Source: a virus
Direction: 5' to 3' (one strand)
Length of the DNA: 25,283 bases
Virus record (IMG/VR): IMGVR_UViG_3300030333_001876
Span: 1 to 25,283 of that record
The position numbers and the translations under genes were made by a program. This document shows positions 12,295-22,700 of the stretch, in pieces (within the stretch, counting starts at the first letter, position 1; each line of letters opens with the position of its first letter). The notes under the pieces are model-generated. The model ran no database searches and was not told the origin of the DNA. It saw only the letters and a list, made by a program, of their open reading frames with translations.

Positions 12295-15200
12295 TGGCAA
12301 GCGTTACGCAACAAGTTCCTAATTATGTCTTAGGTATGTCAGAACAACCAGATGAATTGAAATCACCTGGACAAGTTGTAAATTTAAAAAATGGCTTACC
12401 TGATATAACACGTGGTCTAATGAAAAGACCTGGTAGTGATTTAATATCAGCTATTACACCAGCTGCTTCAGGTAAATGGTTTTATATTTATAGAGCTGAC
12501 GAAGAAGGACAAAGATTTATAGGACAAGTAGCTACTACAGGTGCTGTAAAAGTATGGAGATGTAGTGATGGAGTAGAAATACCTGTAGATTATGCTAATG
12601 TAGCAGGTTCAAATTTAGCTACCTATTTAATTCATACAAATTCTGATGAGATACAACCGTTAAATTTAAACGAAACAGTTTTATTTACAAATAGAACGAA
12701 AACAGTGGCAATGAAAAGTACATCCACTGATAAAACAAATGTTTCGATTAATGAAGCGTTTATTTCAATACGTTCTGTAGCTTATGGAAAACAATATTCA
12801 TTAGATATATTTGATCCAGATGATAATAGTACTATTACATATAATACAGCTACATCAGTTGAATGTAAAAACCCTGTAGGTACAGGTAGTATACCTGGAT
12901 ATGCAAATGATGGTAAGTGTGCTGGACAACATAGAATGTCAGTACCTCCAAATAATACAAGTTCAGGTACAGCTATAGGAGCTACATCACCACCAAACGC
13001 AAGTTCAGGTGGTAAAAGTAATTTAAGATATGAAATTGATATACGTTGTGTACCTGTAAGTAATGGTACTGATTATGATGATTCATATCAAGGCTATGCT
13101 AAATTACAATGTGGTGGAGAAGGTTGGTCAACTGGTGATGAACATTCTCATACTAATTCAAAAGGTTCTTCTACTACAATAAAAGTTCTATCTCATGCAG
13201 CTATTACTGCTCGTGCTAATGTTGCTTTAGTAAGACCACCATCTACTTCTGCTGATGGTAATGAAATAGTAGCTTCAGAAACTATTATAAGTGGTATCAA
13301 GAATGCATTAGACGCTATTCCAGGTACAGGTATTACAACTACAATATGTGGTAATGGGTTACATTTATATAGAGCAACTCCATTTCAATTAACCACAGCA
13401 GAAGGTCAATTAATGGATATCATTACTACATCAGCTAATGATATAACCGAATTACCAAAAGCATGTAGACATGGATATGTAGTAAGAGTTGTTAATAGTG
13501 GTGAAGAAGAAGACGATTACTATCTAAAATTTAAAGCAGAAGGTACTGAAGAAGATATAGATCAAAGCGGTACTTATGCAAGAGCTGCTAGTGGATCTCT
13601 TTCAGGATCTTATACTAGGTCTGGTACAACGATAACTATTACAGATGCTGACCACGGATTAATAGTAGGAGATCAAGTTGTTTGTACGTTCTCAGGGGCT
13701 GCTACAGACGGTACATATACAATAGCGAATATAACTGCTGATACATTTACTGTTACGGATTCTGCTTCAGGTACTATTGGAGCCACTTCGATGACGTATA
13801 CTCATGGTATATGTACGATCACCACTACAGCTAACCACGGTTTGTCAACAGGCGATATTGTTAGCTTAGATTATACTAGCGGAGCAGCCACTGATGGACA
13901 AAGAGAAATAATTGTAACAGGTAATACTACGTTTACAGTTGGTGATCTTTTACCTGGATCTATAAGCTCAGGTGAAACAGTAACATTTACACCTTATAGT
14001 AGATTCGGTACTGGTACTTGGGAAGAATGTGCAGCTCCTGATTTAGATATTAAGTTTGATCAAGATACTATGCCTCTTAGATTAAATAGAGGTTTACCTA
14101 GTACTCAATATACTATAGCTACGTCTGCTGTAAATACTAGTAATGAACAAATTACTATTACTGGTCATGGACGCTCTACAGGCGATGTCATCTTATATAA
14201 GAACGGTGGAGGTACCACTTTAGCCGGACTTACAGATGCTACTAATTATTATGTTATCAAAGTAGATGCTAATACAATTAAATTAGCAACTAGCTCAGCT
14301 AACGCAACAGCGGGTACTGCTATTAATTTAACAGGTACAGGTAATAATGCTCAGACTTTAATTTACGGATCTTATTCAATTAATGGTGCAGCAGCAGCTC
14401 ATTATGCTAATGGTATATTTAGATTTGAATATCCAGCATGGGATGATAGAGATGTAGGTGATGATATTACTAACCCTAAACCATCTTTCGTTGGTAATAC
14501 TATTAATAAAGTATTTTACTATAGAAATAGATTAGGATTTTTAAGTGCTGAAAATGCTATATTATCTAGAACTAATGACTATTTTAACTTCTGGGCTAAG
14601 ACAGCTTTCGCTATATCTAATGCTGATCCAATAGATTTACAATCTAGTTCTACTCATCCTGCATCATTGTACGATGCTGTAGAAGTTAATAATGGTTTAT
14701 TAATGTTCAGTGCTAATGAGCAGTTCTTGTTGTCAACAGATGAGTCTTTAATGACTCCAGAAACAGCAAGGATATCTTACTTATCTTCTTATGCATTTAA
14801 TGAAAAAACTCATCCATTTTCTTTAGGTGTTACTGTAGGTTTCATAAATAGTACTGCTAAAAACAGCAGATTTTATGAAATGATTAATATACAAAGAAAT
14901 TCTGAACCTGATGTTGCTGAACAAAGTAAAGTTATATCTAAATTATTTCCTGATGACATCGATTTACCTGCAGCTTCTACTGAAAATAACATGGTGTTAT
15001 TTGGTACTCAAGATAATAATGAAGTATGGGGTTATAGATACTTTAACCAAGGTCAAAAAAGAGTACAATCAGCTTGGTTTAAATGGATTCTCCCAGGTAC
15101 GGTAACTTTCCATACAATAATGGATGATGTATATTATGCAATTATTAAAAATAGTAGTAATTATACATTAGAATCTATTGATCTTAAGAAAGAAGATGAT

Positions 15201-15830
15201 ACAACATTAGTAGATACAGAAGCATATAAAATACATTTAGATACAAAATCAGTTATAGCTTCCGGTTCTTTAAGTTACGCTACTAGTACAAATAAAACTA
15301 AATTTACTAAACCTACTGGATATAACAGTTCATCTCAGTTAGCAGTCTATTGCCATAAAACTGGTTCAAATAAAGGTAGATATGCTGAAGGTACTATAGA
15401 TGGTAGCGATATAACATTTGAAGGTGATTGGACTGGGCAGGATATTGTTCTAGGGTATTTATATGAAATGGAAGTCGAATTACCTACAGTATACGTACAA
15501 CAAAAGGAAGGTTCTAGTGTACGTTCTGAGACTCGTGGGTCTCTAATAGTACATAGATTGAATTTTACTTTTGGAACTGTTGGTCTAATAGATGTTACTT
15601 TAAAAAGAAAAGGTAGATCTGATTATACTAAGACTTATGAGTCTATAGAATGGGATAGTTATAGTGCTAGTTCTTTAGGTATAGCAGAAGATTATATACA
15701 TACTATACCAGCTTATGATAAGAATACTAATTTAAGTGTTCATTTAAAATCTTCCCACCCTGCCCCAGCGACACTCCATTCAATGACATGGGAAGGGGAT
15801 TATAATTCTAAATATTATAAACGTGTCTAA
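12294..15830 (+). CDS. Tail tubular protein B (nozzle), T7 gp12-like, with inserted beta modules
   Basis: A 1178-residue nozzle protein, well above T7 gp12 (794 aa). It opens ASVTQQVPNYVLGMSEQPDELKSPGQVVNLKNG and ITRGLMKRPGSDLI, the hallmark N-terminus of gp12-like proteins. The conserved late part contains NKVFYYRNRLGFLSAENAILS, DYFNFWAKTA and NGLLMFSANEQFLLSTDESLMTPETARIS. Extra length comes largely from a central region with three repeated HG-xxx-GD beta modules (residues ~440-690) and an Asn/Ser/Gly-rich segment around residues 200-280. It hexamerises below gp11 to gate DNA exit; the added modules probably decorate the outside of the nozzle. The end overlaps the next gene (GTG start) by 8 bases. 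Confidence 0.93.
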   Translation: MASVTQQVPNYVLGMSEQPDELKSPGQVVNLKNGLPDITRGLMKRPGSDLISAITPAASGKWFYIYRADEEGQRFIGQVATTGAVKVWRCSDGVEIPVDYANVAGSNLATYLIHTNSDEIQPLNLNETVLFTNRTKTVAMKSTSTDKTNVSINEAFISIRSVAYGKQYSLDIFDPDDNSTITYNTATSVECKNPVGTGSIPGYANDGKCAGQHRMSVPPNNTSSGTAIGATSPPNASSGGKSNLRYEIDIRCVPVSNGTDYDDSYQGYAKLQCGGEGWSTGDEHSHTNSKGSSTTIKVLSHAAITARANVALVRPPSTSADGNEIVASETIISGIKNALDAIPGTGITTTICGNGLHLYRATPFQLTTAEGQLMDIITTSANDITELPKACRHGYVVRVVNSGEEEDDYYLKFKAEGTEEDIDQSGTYARAASGSLSGSYTRSGTTITITDADHGLIVGDQVVCTFSGAATDGTYTIANITADTFTVTDSASGTIGATSMTYTHGICTITTTANHGLSTGDIVSLDYTSGAATDGQREIIVTGNTTFTVGDLLPGSISSGETVTFTPYSRFGTGTWEECAAPDLDIKFDQDTMPLRLNRGLPSTQYTIATSAVNTSNEQITITGHGRSTGDVILYKNGGGTTLAGLTDATNYYVIKVDANTIKLATSSANATAGTAINLTGTGNNAQTLIYGSYSINGAAAAHYANGIFRFEYPAWDDRDVGDDITNPKPSFVGNTINKVFYYRNRLGFLSAENAILSRTNDYFNFWAKTAFAISNADPIDLQSSSTHPASLYDAVEVNNGLLMFSANEQFLLSTDESLMTPETARISYLSSYAFNEKTHPFSLGVTVGFINSTAKNSRFYEMINIQRNSEPDVAEQSKVISKLFPDDIDLPAASTENNMVLFGTQDNNEVWGYRYFNQGQKRVQSAWFKWILPGTVTFHTIMDDVYYAIIKNSSNYTLESIDLKKEDDTTLVDTEAYKIHLDTKSVIASGSLSYATSTNKTKFTKPTGYNSSSQLAVYCHKTGSNKGRYAEGTIDGSDITFEGDWTGQDIVLGYLYEMEVELPTVYVQQKEGSSVRSETRGSLIVHRLNFTFGTVGLIDVTLKRKGRSDYTKTYESIEWDSYSASSLGIAEDYIHTIPAYDKNTNLSVHLKSSHPAPATLHSMTWEGDYNSKYYKRV
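13611..14355 (+). repeat. Three degenerate tandem beta modules inside the tail nozzle gene
   Basis: Three units start near residues 440, 502 and 606 of the nozzle protein. They share strand-turn-strand patterns around HG-x-x-x-GD-x-V: DADHGLIVGDQVV, TANHGLSTGDIVS and ITGHGRSTGDVIL, each followed by a variable 'T-D-x-x-x-Y/F-x-V' strand pair (TYTIANITADTFTV, REIIVTGNTTFTV, NYYVIKVDANTIKL). They are protein-level repeats with diverged DNA. Such modules are frequent as surface domains in phage tails; here they may bind host glycans or other tail parts. Confidence 0.7.
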
Positions 15831-16311
15831 ATACATTCACCCGATGACAATGGAGGCTGCTGTTGAAGTGGCCTCTAATCTTCTTCCTGATGATTATAGA
15901 GAAGTGTTTGAAGGCCATGGCCATTTCCCACTTTTCTTAATCCCCATGACAGCTTTCAACGGTGATGCAGTTTGGTTTGAAGTACCTAACGGCAAGACTG
16001 CCGGATTAGCTGGAGTGCATGATAATGGTCAAGTATGGATGTTATGTACACCCGCAATATATGACTACCCATTAACCTTTGCACGTGAAGCCAAACGATT
16101 CATAGAAAGCAGAGAAGAAAAACTTCTTTGGAATATTGTAGATAAACGGAATACTGTTCATCTAAAACTTCTAAAGTTCCTGGGATTTAAGTTCTTACGT
16201 GAACTTGAACATGGTCCCAACAAATTAACCTTTATAGAATTTTGCCGTGTGCGATCCAGTAACAATAGGAACATTCGCGATATCAAGCGCAAGTTCAATT
16301 TACCAGCATAA
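15823..16311 (+). CDS. Internal virion protein A, T7 gp13-like (GNAT-like fold)
   Basis: A 162-residue protein in the position of T7 gp13. The C-terminal half EEKLLWNIVDKRNTVHLKLLKFLGFKF aligns with T7 gp13 (DTLWNYVWVGNTSHIRFLKTIGAVF), the motif that resembles the end of a GNAT acetyltransferase fold. An N-terminal segment FPLFLIPMTAFNGDAVWFEVPNGKTAGLAGVHDNGQVWMLCTPA matches the beta-strand part. The start used is GTG 15823, overlapping the nozzle stop; ATG 15844 is an alternative giving seven fewer residues, and neither has a good Shine-Dalgarno sequence. gp13 is needed for infective virions in T7 but its chemistry is not established. Its end overlaps the next gene by 65 bases. Confidence 0.85.
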   Translation: MSKYIHPMTMEAAVEVASNLLPDDYREVFEGHGHFPLFLIPMTAFNGDAVWFEVPNGKTAGLAGVHDNGQVWMLCTPAIYDYPLTFAREAKRFIESREEKLLWNIVDKRNTVHLKLLKFLGFKFLRELEHGPNKLTFIEFCRVRSSNNRNIRDIKRKFNLPA

Positions 16312-17185
16312 CCAAAAAAAGAGACAAATTAGAGAAGCTAATAAAGCTAAATTAGCTAATTGGGATGAAACTAAAAAACAGTATTTTAATGAAATAACAT
16401 TAAAAAATACTAAGTGGAAAAATCAAGTACAAGATACTGAAATAGCTATAGATAATCTATTTGCTGCTCAAGCTAAACAATGGGAAACACAAGATTTAGC
16501 ATTACAAGAAGCTATAGATGCCCACGCTTTTAATAAAGTAGAGTTAATAAAACAGATGTATGAAGCTGAATATGCTGGTGAACAAACTGGTGTAACAGCT
16601 CAACGTAAAGCTAGAAGTTCTATTCGAGATGCTGGTATGGCTTTAACTAAGTCTGTTCGTCAAGCAATTATTGCACAAGATAAAACTAATCTTTCTAAAG
16701 AAGTAGGTTTACTTGATGTTGAAAATAAACGTAGAGCAGCATGGATGAAGACACGACAATCTCCTATACCTGGAATGCCCCCACCACCACCAGAACTTAG
16801 TAATATACCTGGTAACCATGGTTTAGCTTTGAAATTAGCTTTATCTGCAGCTTCATCTACAGTAACTGGTTTACAAGCTGCGAAAGCTGCAAAAGAGGCA
16901 AAAGACATGAAGGACTTAATTATGCAGAATATTACAAATCAAGGACAAAATAAGGCTACAAACACGGGGATTGGTTACGCAGCTGGAAGCTATATGGAAC
17001 AGATGAACATGAAGAATTTATATAATCAGGATATGAATCGTAAAAATCTAAATACATTAACATCTAATTTTTCTACTAATCCAGGAGACGCACTTTATCC
17101 AGATATGGGGATTAACCAACCCCTAGGTTTCTTGAATCAAAATTATAAACCTACATTAAATTGGGGGGATTACTACGTATCATGA
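16247..17185 (+). CDS. Internal virion protein B, T7 gp14-like (outer-membrane channel of ejectosome)
   Basis: A 312-residue ejection protein, longer than T7 gp14 (196 aa). The GTG at 16247 gives MCDPVTIGTFAISSASSIYQHNQKK, the conserved gp14 opening with an MC-P start and a hydrophobic helix. The body is Ala/Lys/Gln/Glu-rich and predicted almost wholly helical (residues ~25-150), including SSIRDAGMALTKSVRQAIIAQDKTNLSKEVGL, then a proline stretch GMPPPPPELS and a second helix region with AASSTVTGLQAAKAAKEAKD. The C-terminal ~80 residues are Asn/Gln/Met-rich. In T7 this protein leaves the virion first and inserts in the outer membrane. ATGA overlap couples it to the gp15-like gene. Confidence 0.9.
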   Translation: MCDPVTIGTFAISSASSIYQHNQKKRQIREANKAKLANWDETKKQYFNEITLKNTKWKNQVQDTEIAIDNLFAAQAKQWETQDLALQEAIDAHAFNKVELIKQMYEAEYAGEQTGVTAQRKARSSIRDAGMALTKSVRQAIIAQDKTNLSKEVGLLDVENKRRAAWMKTRQSPIPGMPPPPPELSNIPGNHGLALKLALSAASSTVTGLQAAKAAKEAKDMKDLIMQNITNQGQNKATNTGIGYAAGSYMEQMNMKNLYNQDMNRKNLNTLTSNFSTNPGDALYPDMGINQPLGFLNQNYKPTLNWGDYYVS

Positions 17186-19710
17186 GTACCTATGATGAAG
17201 CTATAGCAGGTCTTATTAATGCAGGACGAATAAGTACTACTACACAAAAAACGTGGAACACTCAATCTGCTAAAAATAAGATAGATAAAATAACTGACGA
17301 AACAAAATTTATTCTATCTGCTTCTAAAACTGCATTAGAGACATGGGGTAAATTTCAAGATTATAGAATCGCAAAACAATCAGGTGAATTAACAGACGCT
17401 TATATTCAAGAAAAATATGGTATAGAAGAAGCTAAAACAACAGATGAAGTTTTACAGAAATCAACTAACGTAAGTACTGCTTTAAATAGCATAGGTGTAG
17501 ATGCAAGGAATAAAGGAGTTTCTAATTCAAAATTCCAAACCATGCTTGCTAATGCTAACCCTAAAGCAGTAGCTGATGTTGCTAAAATAATACTTAGTGA
17601 ATCTGCTGGTAGATATAAAAGTTTTGTAGAAGATTCTCTTAAGAATAATACACAAAAAATAAACGTTGGTGGAGTTGATATACCAATAAATCAAATCAAT
17701 ACTTTACCAACCGGGCATTATGCAGCAAAAGTTCAAGCTTTAAACCAAGTAATTAAACCAGCTTTTTATGCTAAAGAATTTGGAAATAATTTTAATCCAA
17801 GTGTTGTAGAAAATTTTATTGGAGAACGAATAAGAAAAGATACTACTGATTTAGTAGGTGTCTGGGAAGAACAAGAAGATATTAATGATTCTGCAACCAA
17901 TCGTAATAGAGGTTACAATAGTTTACTTGTTGATATTAAAGCCATAGATCCAGAAACTAAACAATCTAAGCTTACTGCTGATGGTATAATAGAATTTGTA
18001 AGTGTAATAGCTAACGGAAAAGATTTAAAAGGTAAGCATATTGGCTGGGAAAGAGCTTGGAAAGACTTTATGCCTGACTATATGAAAGGTTTTTATAACC
18101 AAGGATTAAATGAAGAAATATGGAACAAGCTTATTAACCAGGAAATAACTTCAGGTATTTATAAAGGTAAGACATTAGCAACAATACGGTCAAAAGAGTT
18201 TGGTCAAGGTGGTACTTTTTCATTAATCAGAGATGAGGTTGTAAAAAAACAAGTAGCACGAATTGAAAACGAGAGAGGTAATAATCATATTCTTAGACAA
18301 GGTGAATACATACAACAAATTACAAGAACTTTAGAAACTGAAGGTTATGAAAAAGCACAAGCAGAATATAATATATTACGTAATCGGTTGAGTATATTTC
18401 AAGGAGAAGATAATTTAGGTCAAATACTAGATCAATGGTGGGAACGTCAAAGACCAGAAGCTCAACAGAATCAAGAGATTAAGGAAGTACTGAAAGAGAT
18501 TACAGCTGAACCAGGTTCTGAGGTTGCTGAACAATATAGACATCTGAATAATGAGGTTATCCAAAGCAGATTTAGGTTTCAAGATGCAGTTACAGAGAAT
18601 GAAAAAATACAAACACACATCAAAGAATTGAAAAATACGTTCGTTCAACAATTAGGATTTCAGAATTCAGATGGCAGTGCTAGAAACCTGACTGCTCAAG
18701 AAGCTATTGGATGGCGAGAACTTGAAAATAATTATCGAGCTGATTTACTTACTTATTACAACGATAATAATCAGAGATTACCTATTGGGAAGGAATTAGA
18801 AGCAATACAAAGTCTAGCAGTAAAAGAATTTACAGAGCAAACTGATAAAGGCGGGAAATATTATTGGGATTCGAATATGCCACAAGGTTCGAACCAAGTT
18901 AATGGTTTTGTAAATATAAATAAAGCTAATTATAGTAATGTAAAGTTTGAGAATAAAGACCTTGATCTTGAAGGAGAAAGTAAGTTACCATATCATCAAA
19001 GATATAGCAGGATGCAGGATATACAAGCATATAGAGATATATTCCAAACTGTTAAAGGTGATAGTACTTGGTATCAAGCTTTAATTGATGGTAAGTTTGA
19101 TTTCTTATCTTCTGCTGATACAGATCTTAATAAGATAAACGAAAATGGCTGGCCTGATGATATTATATATTTAGAAATGGCTTCTGGAGGTAATTTACAT
19201 AGATCAGAAATTGCAAGAGCTTTACATGACGGAGAAAATAATGATCCATTAAAATTAAACGATAAAGCAAGTGAATTATTATGGCAACATAAAATAAAAT
19301 CATTAACGCCAGGTTGGCTTGGAAATACTGGTATAAACGAAAGACAAAATAAAATAAAAGAATGTGTTAATAAAATGGGTGAAAGTGATTTTTGGTCAGC
19401 CTTTATGCCACGTGGCGACGAAATCGATGCATGGGAAGGTGGTAGTAATTGGTTCGGTTCAGCTTTAATAACACAACTTTCGTCTGAATTAGGTACAAAT
19501 GTATGGGGAGATATTAACGTTGGGGAAGTAGATTCGTTGTTAGATTCTTTCGATCAAGAAATGATTAAGCAATTGTGGACTAATGATGAGTGGCATTTCA
19601 ATTTAGCTGAATTTGATTTTAATTTAGCACCTCTTGAAGAAGGTGTAATTGGTACTTTCGATCAGTACGCTAGGGAATTATGTAATACCAAATACGGTAT
19701 ACCAAACTAA
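17182..19710 (+). CDS. Internal virion protein C, T7 gp15-like (ejectosome tube)
   Basis: An 842-residue internal core protein in the gp15 position, slightly longer than T7 gp15 (747 aa). I use ATG 17182, which shares ATGA with the preceding stop and follows a GG-rich stretch, rather than an upstream TTG at 17161. The protein is hydrophilic and mostly helical, with Gln/Asn/Lys/Glu-rich segments such as RHLNNEVIQSRFRFQDAVTENEKI (coiled-coil-like) and a more compact Trp/Gly-containing C-terminus. No enzymatic motif is seen. In T7, gp15 and gp16 assemble into the periplasmic tube through which DNA enters. Assignment rests on gene order, size and composition more than on residue identity. Confidence 0.8.
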   Translation: MSTYDEAIAGLINAGRISTTTQKTWNTQSAKNKIDKITDETKFILSASKTALETWGKFQDYRIAKQSGELTDAYIQEKYGIEEAKTTDEVLQKSTNVSTALNSIGVDARNKGVSNSKFQTMLANANPKAVADVAKIILSESAGRYKSFVEDSLKNNTQKINVGGVDIPINQINTLPTGHYAAKVQALNQVIKPAFYAKEFGNNFNPSVVENFIGERIRKDTTDLVGVWEEQEDINDSATNRNRGYNSLLVDIKAIDPETKQSKLTADGIIEFVSVIANGKDLKGKHIGWERAWKDFMPDYMKGFYNQGLNEEIWNKLINQEITSGIYKGKTLATIRSKEFGQGGTFSLIRDEVVKKQVARIENERGNNHILRQGEYIQQITRTLETEGYEKAQAEYNILRNRLSIFQGEDNLGQILDQWWERQRPEAQQNQEIKEVLKEITAEPGSEVAEQYRHLNNEVIQSRFRFQDAVTENEKIQTHIKELKNTFVQQLGFQNSDGSARNLTAQEAIGWRELENNYRADLLTYYNDNNQRLPIGKELEAIQSLAVKEFTEQTDKGGKYYWDSNMPQGSNQVNGFVNINKANYSNVKFENKDLDLEGESKLPYHQRYSRMQDIQAYRDIFQTVKGDSTWYQALIDGKFDFLSSADTDLNKINENGWPDDIIYLEMASGGNLHRSEIARALHDGENNDPLKLNDKASELLWQHKIKSLTPGWLGNTGINERQNKIKECVNKMGESDFWSAFMPRGDEIDAWEGGSNWFGSALITQLSSELGTNVWGDINVGEVDSLLDSFDQEMIKQLWTNDEWHFNLAEFDFNLAPLEEGVIGTFDQYARELCNTKYGIPN

Positions 19711-19722
19711 AAACAAATAATT

Positions 19723-22700
19723 ATGGCAAATCCTTACGAGGAGAGTTCATCACTTTTAAATGAAGGTGTACAAGAACCTGAACAAGAAGATTCTAATATA
19801 GAGTCTTCTCCACTATTAAATACAGAAGATACTACTAAGGTAGCAGAGTTACCACCACCAAGAGTGGAAGTACCCAGTTCACTTGCAGGTGGAGGTACAA
19901 ATGAATCCGAATCAAATGAAACATCTGGAACATCTTCTGATGTATCCGAACCATCTGATTCAAATAAATTTGCTGAGTTAAGATCTATTAAACGTGATAA
20001 TACTCTCAGCAGAGAAGAGAAAGAGGCTGCAATTGAAGCATGGTCAATGAAACACCACGGTGTGGATTGGCAAACATGGAAGCGACAAGAACAGGAAAAT
20101 AATGGTATAGCAAATTATTTAACAAATAAAAGTGTAATATACCGTCCTGAACAAATGTCAGCTATAGCAGCTGGTACTGTAGATTTCTTTCAACGTGATA
20201 TACCAAATTTATTCCTTCAAGGTAAGCATAAAATACCTTCTTTTATACCTAAATTTGAATCTGAAGGTGCTCAGTCTTTAAGAGATGTATCATCACTTAT
20301 TGTACCTTTTTTCATATTAAAAGGAAAAGGAATGCAAGCTGGTGCTAAAGTACATAGTGCTAAAGTAGCTCCAGTTTGGTTACAAAGATTAGGTAACAAT
20401 CCAGCATTTGCAAGATTTTCTAAAGTTGGTCTAGATTTAGGCGTAGGCGGAGCTGTTGATTATACAGCTCAAACTAGCCAAGACGATGATACTTTGGCCA
20501 CTAGTTGGAAACGAGGTAAATGGTGGGGTCATAACTTTATACCAGAATCATGGACATCAGATAATTTATCTCCAGATGGTAAACGAAGAGCTAATGTACT
20601 AGAAGGTATAAGACTTGGTTTTTATACAGGTGTAGCCGAAGGTGCATTTAAATTAGTACGAGCTGGTAAAAGTATTAAAAAAACTACTAAATATTTAGCT
20701 GCAAATTCTCAAAATCAAGAAAAATTAAATAAATATGTTGACGATCCACTTGATACACAAATCTTTGATGATGATCCAGTAACTGATAATTTACTTAGAC
20801 AAGAAGCTAAATATGATAGAGAAGTACAAAAACTAACTGCTTATCATAATGTTCTTACAGAGAACCCTACCGGACCAACAGTAGGTATACATAAAATAAA
20901 AAATCAATCAGAAGCAGGTATTATCCCGCGTAGTGGTGACGGTATCATAGGAGCAGCTAAAGATCAAACTTTAATATCAAAAAATCTAGGTACGGTTAAT
21001 GGTAGATTAAGTAATTTATTAAGTGACGCTGCTAGAAAGTTTGGTTTAAATTCAGACGCTGTTACTGAACGTGCAATTTTAAAAAACTTAAGAAAGAAAT
21101 TATTAGACATCGGTGAATATGATGTTAACTTACCAAATGGTAAAAGATTAAGTTGGAAAGAAATTGATCGTGAAGGTAAAATATTAGCTGAAGTTATTGC
21201 CGATCCAACTCTACCTAAAAATGAGTTAGTTAAAATATTAAATAATTTCAAAGAAACTGTTAATGGTGTAAAGAAATTAAATCCAGTAGGATATAAGGCT
21301 GTCTCTAAAGCTATGATAAGGTATTTAGATGATTGGGCTGATATCAATATGCATAAAGCTAGAGCATATTTACTTACATCAGAAGCTGGTCAAATATCAG
21401 ATTTATCAGAAGGTATGAGATATATTGATGGATCTGAAGGTATAACTAGAGCAAATGAACAGTTATTAGATCGTTTAGAATTATTTGAACTTGAAACTTC
21501 TATATCAGATTTTGAATGGAAAAGTAGAAATAAAGCCTTTGAATCTTTTAAACAAGCTATAGAAAGTGGGGATCAAAAATCTTTACTTAGAAAACTTGAT
21601 TTATTAAATGAGAATTATAATGAAAAGCTTACTGATATAATAAGTAAATCTAAAGAATTCAGAGCAACCTTAGCTGATATACAAGTAAATAACCCTGAAT
21701 TTGCTAAGTCTTTAAGACTTGCTTATGAGTTATCTGATGGAAATGTACAGACTATTAAAGGCATTAATAGAACAATTGAAAATATGCTTGGTACATATTC
21801 CAAAGCTGTAGTAGATGGTGCTCCAGAAATACCTTCTATATTTAATAGAGCAGTGATGACTAATATCTTCAACTCTATGCTATCAGCTATAGGAACTCCT
21901 ATAAGGGCTTTACAAGGTAACTTCGGTGGATTTATATCAGAACCAGTTAGTGTGCTGTATGGAGCCTTAAGAGAGGGTGATACAATTGCAATGCGTAGAG
22001 CAGCTCATATGTATTTTGGGATTGCTGATACATTTCAATTAGCACTACCTTATGCAGGTCGTATATTTAGAAAGGCATCTATGAATCCTGATGAAGTTCA
22101 ACACTTATTCCGTAATGATTTAGCTATACAAAAAGCAAGGAATATGGAATTTGCTCAGGAGTTTGCTAGAGCTGCATCAGAAAAAGGTGAGTACGGTGCT
22201 CAAACAATATTAAATCTAGTAGAAGAATTAGAAGCATTAGGTAGAAACCCTGTATTAAGGTTTGGTCCAAATGCTATGACAGGTTTAGATGGTTTAACAG
22301 AAGCTACACAAAAAATCGCTCAAGATAAAGGTCAAGCTTTTGATGAATTATTAAAACGATTCCCTGATGGAAACTGGACTAAAGAAGACTTCAGAAAAAC
22401 TTTCAAAAAAATATGGGATAAGAATTGGACAGAAGACGGTCTTATACATCAGAAATCAGTAGAGTATGCAAAACGTGAGATAGCTCTTAACTTAGACACA
22501 CCATTAGTTAGAAATTTAAATCCTATACTAAAACGTTTCCCAGTTTTAAGAAGTATATTCTGGTTCCCTACAACTCAAATGAATGCACTTGATATGTTTG
22601 GGAAATATGGTAATTTTAGTAGAGTTAAAATAGGTACTGATTTTACTGGTGAATATGCAGAATTATTAGGTCCATACGGTCAGAAAAAGATAACTGATTT

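Noticed and set aside
20964-21347. A 127-codon minus-strand ORF within the gp16-like gene
   Set aside because: Antisense shadow of the long conserved-order virion gene.
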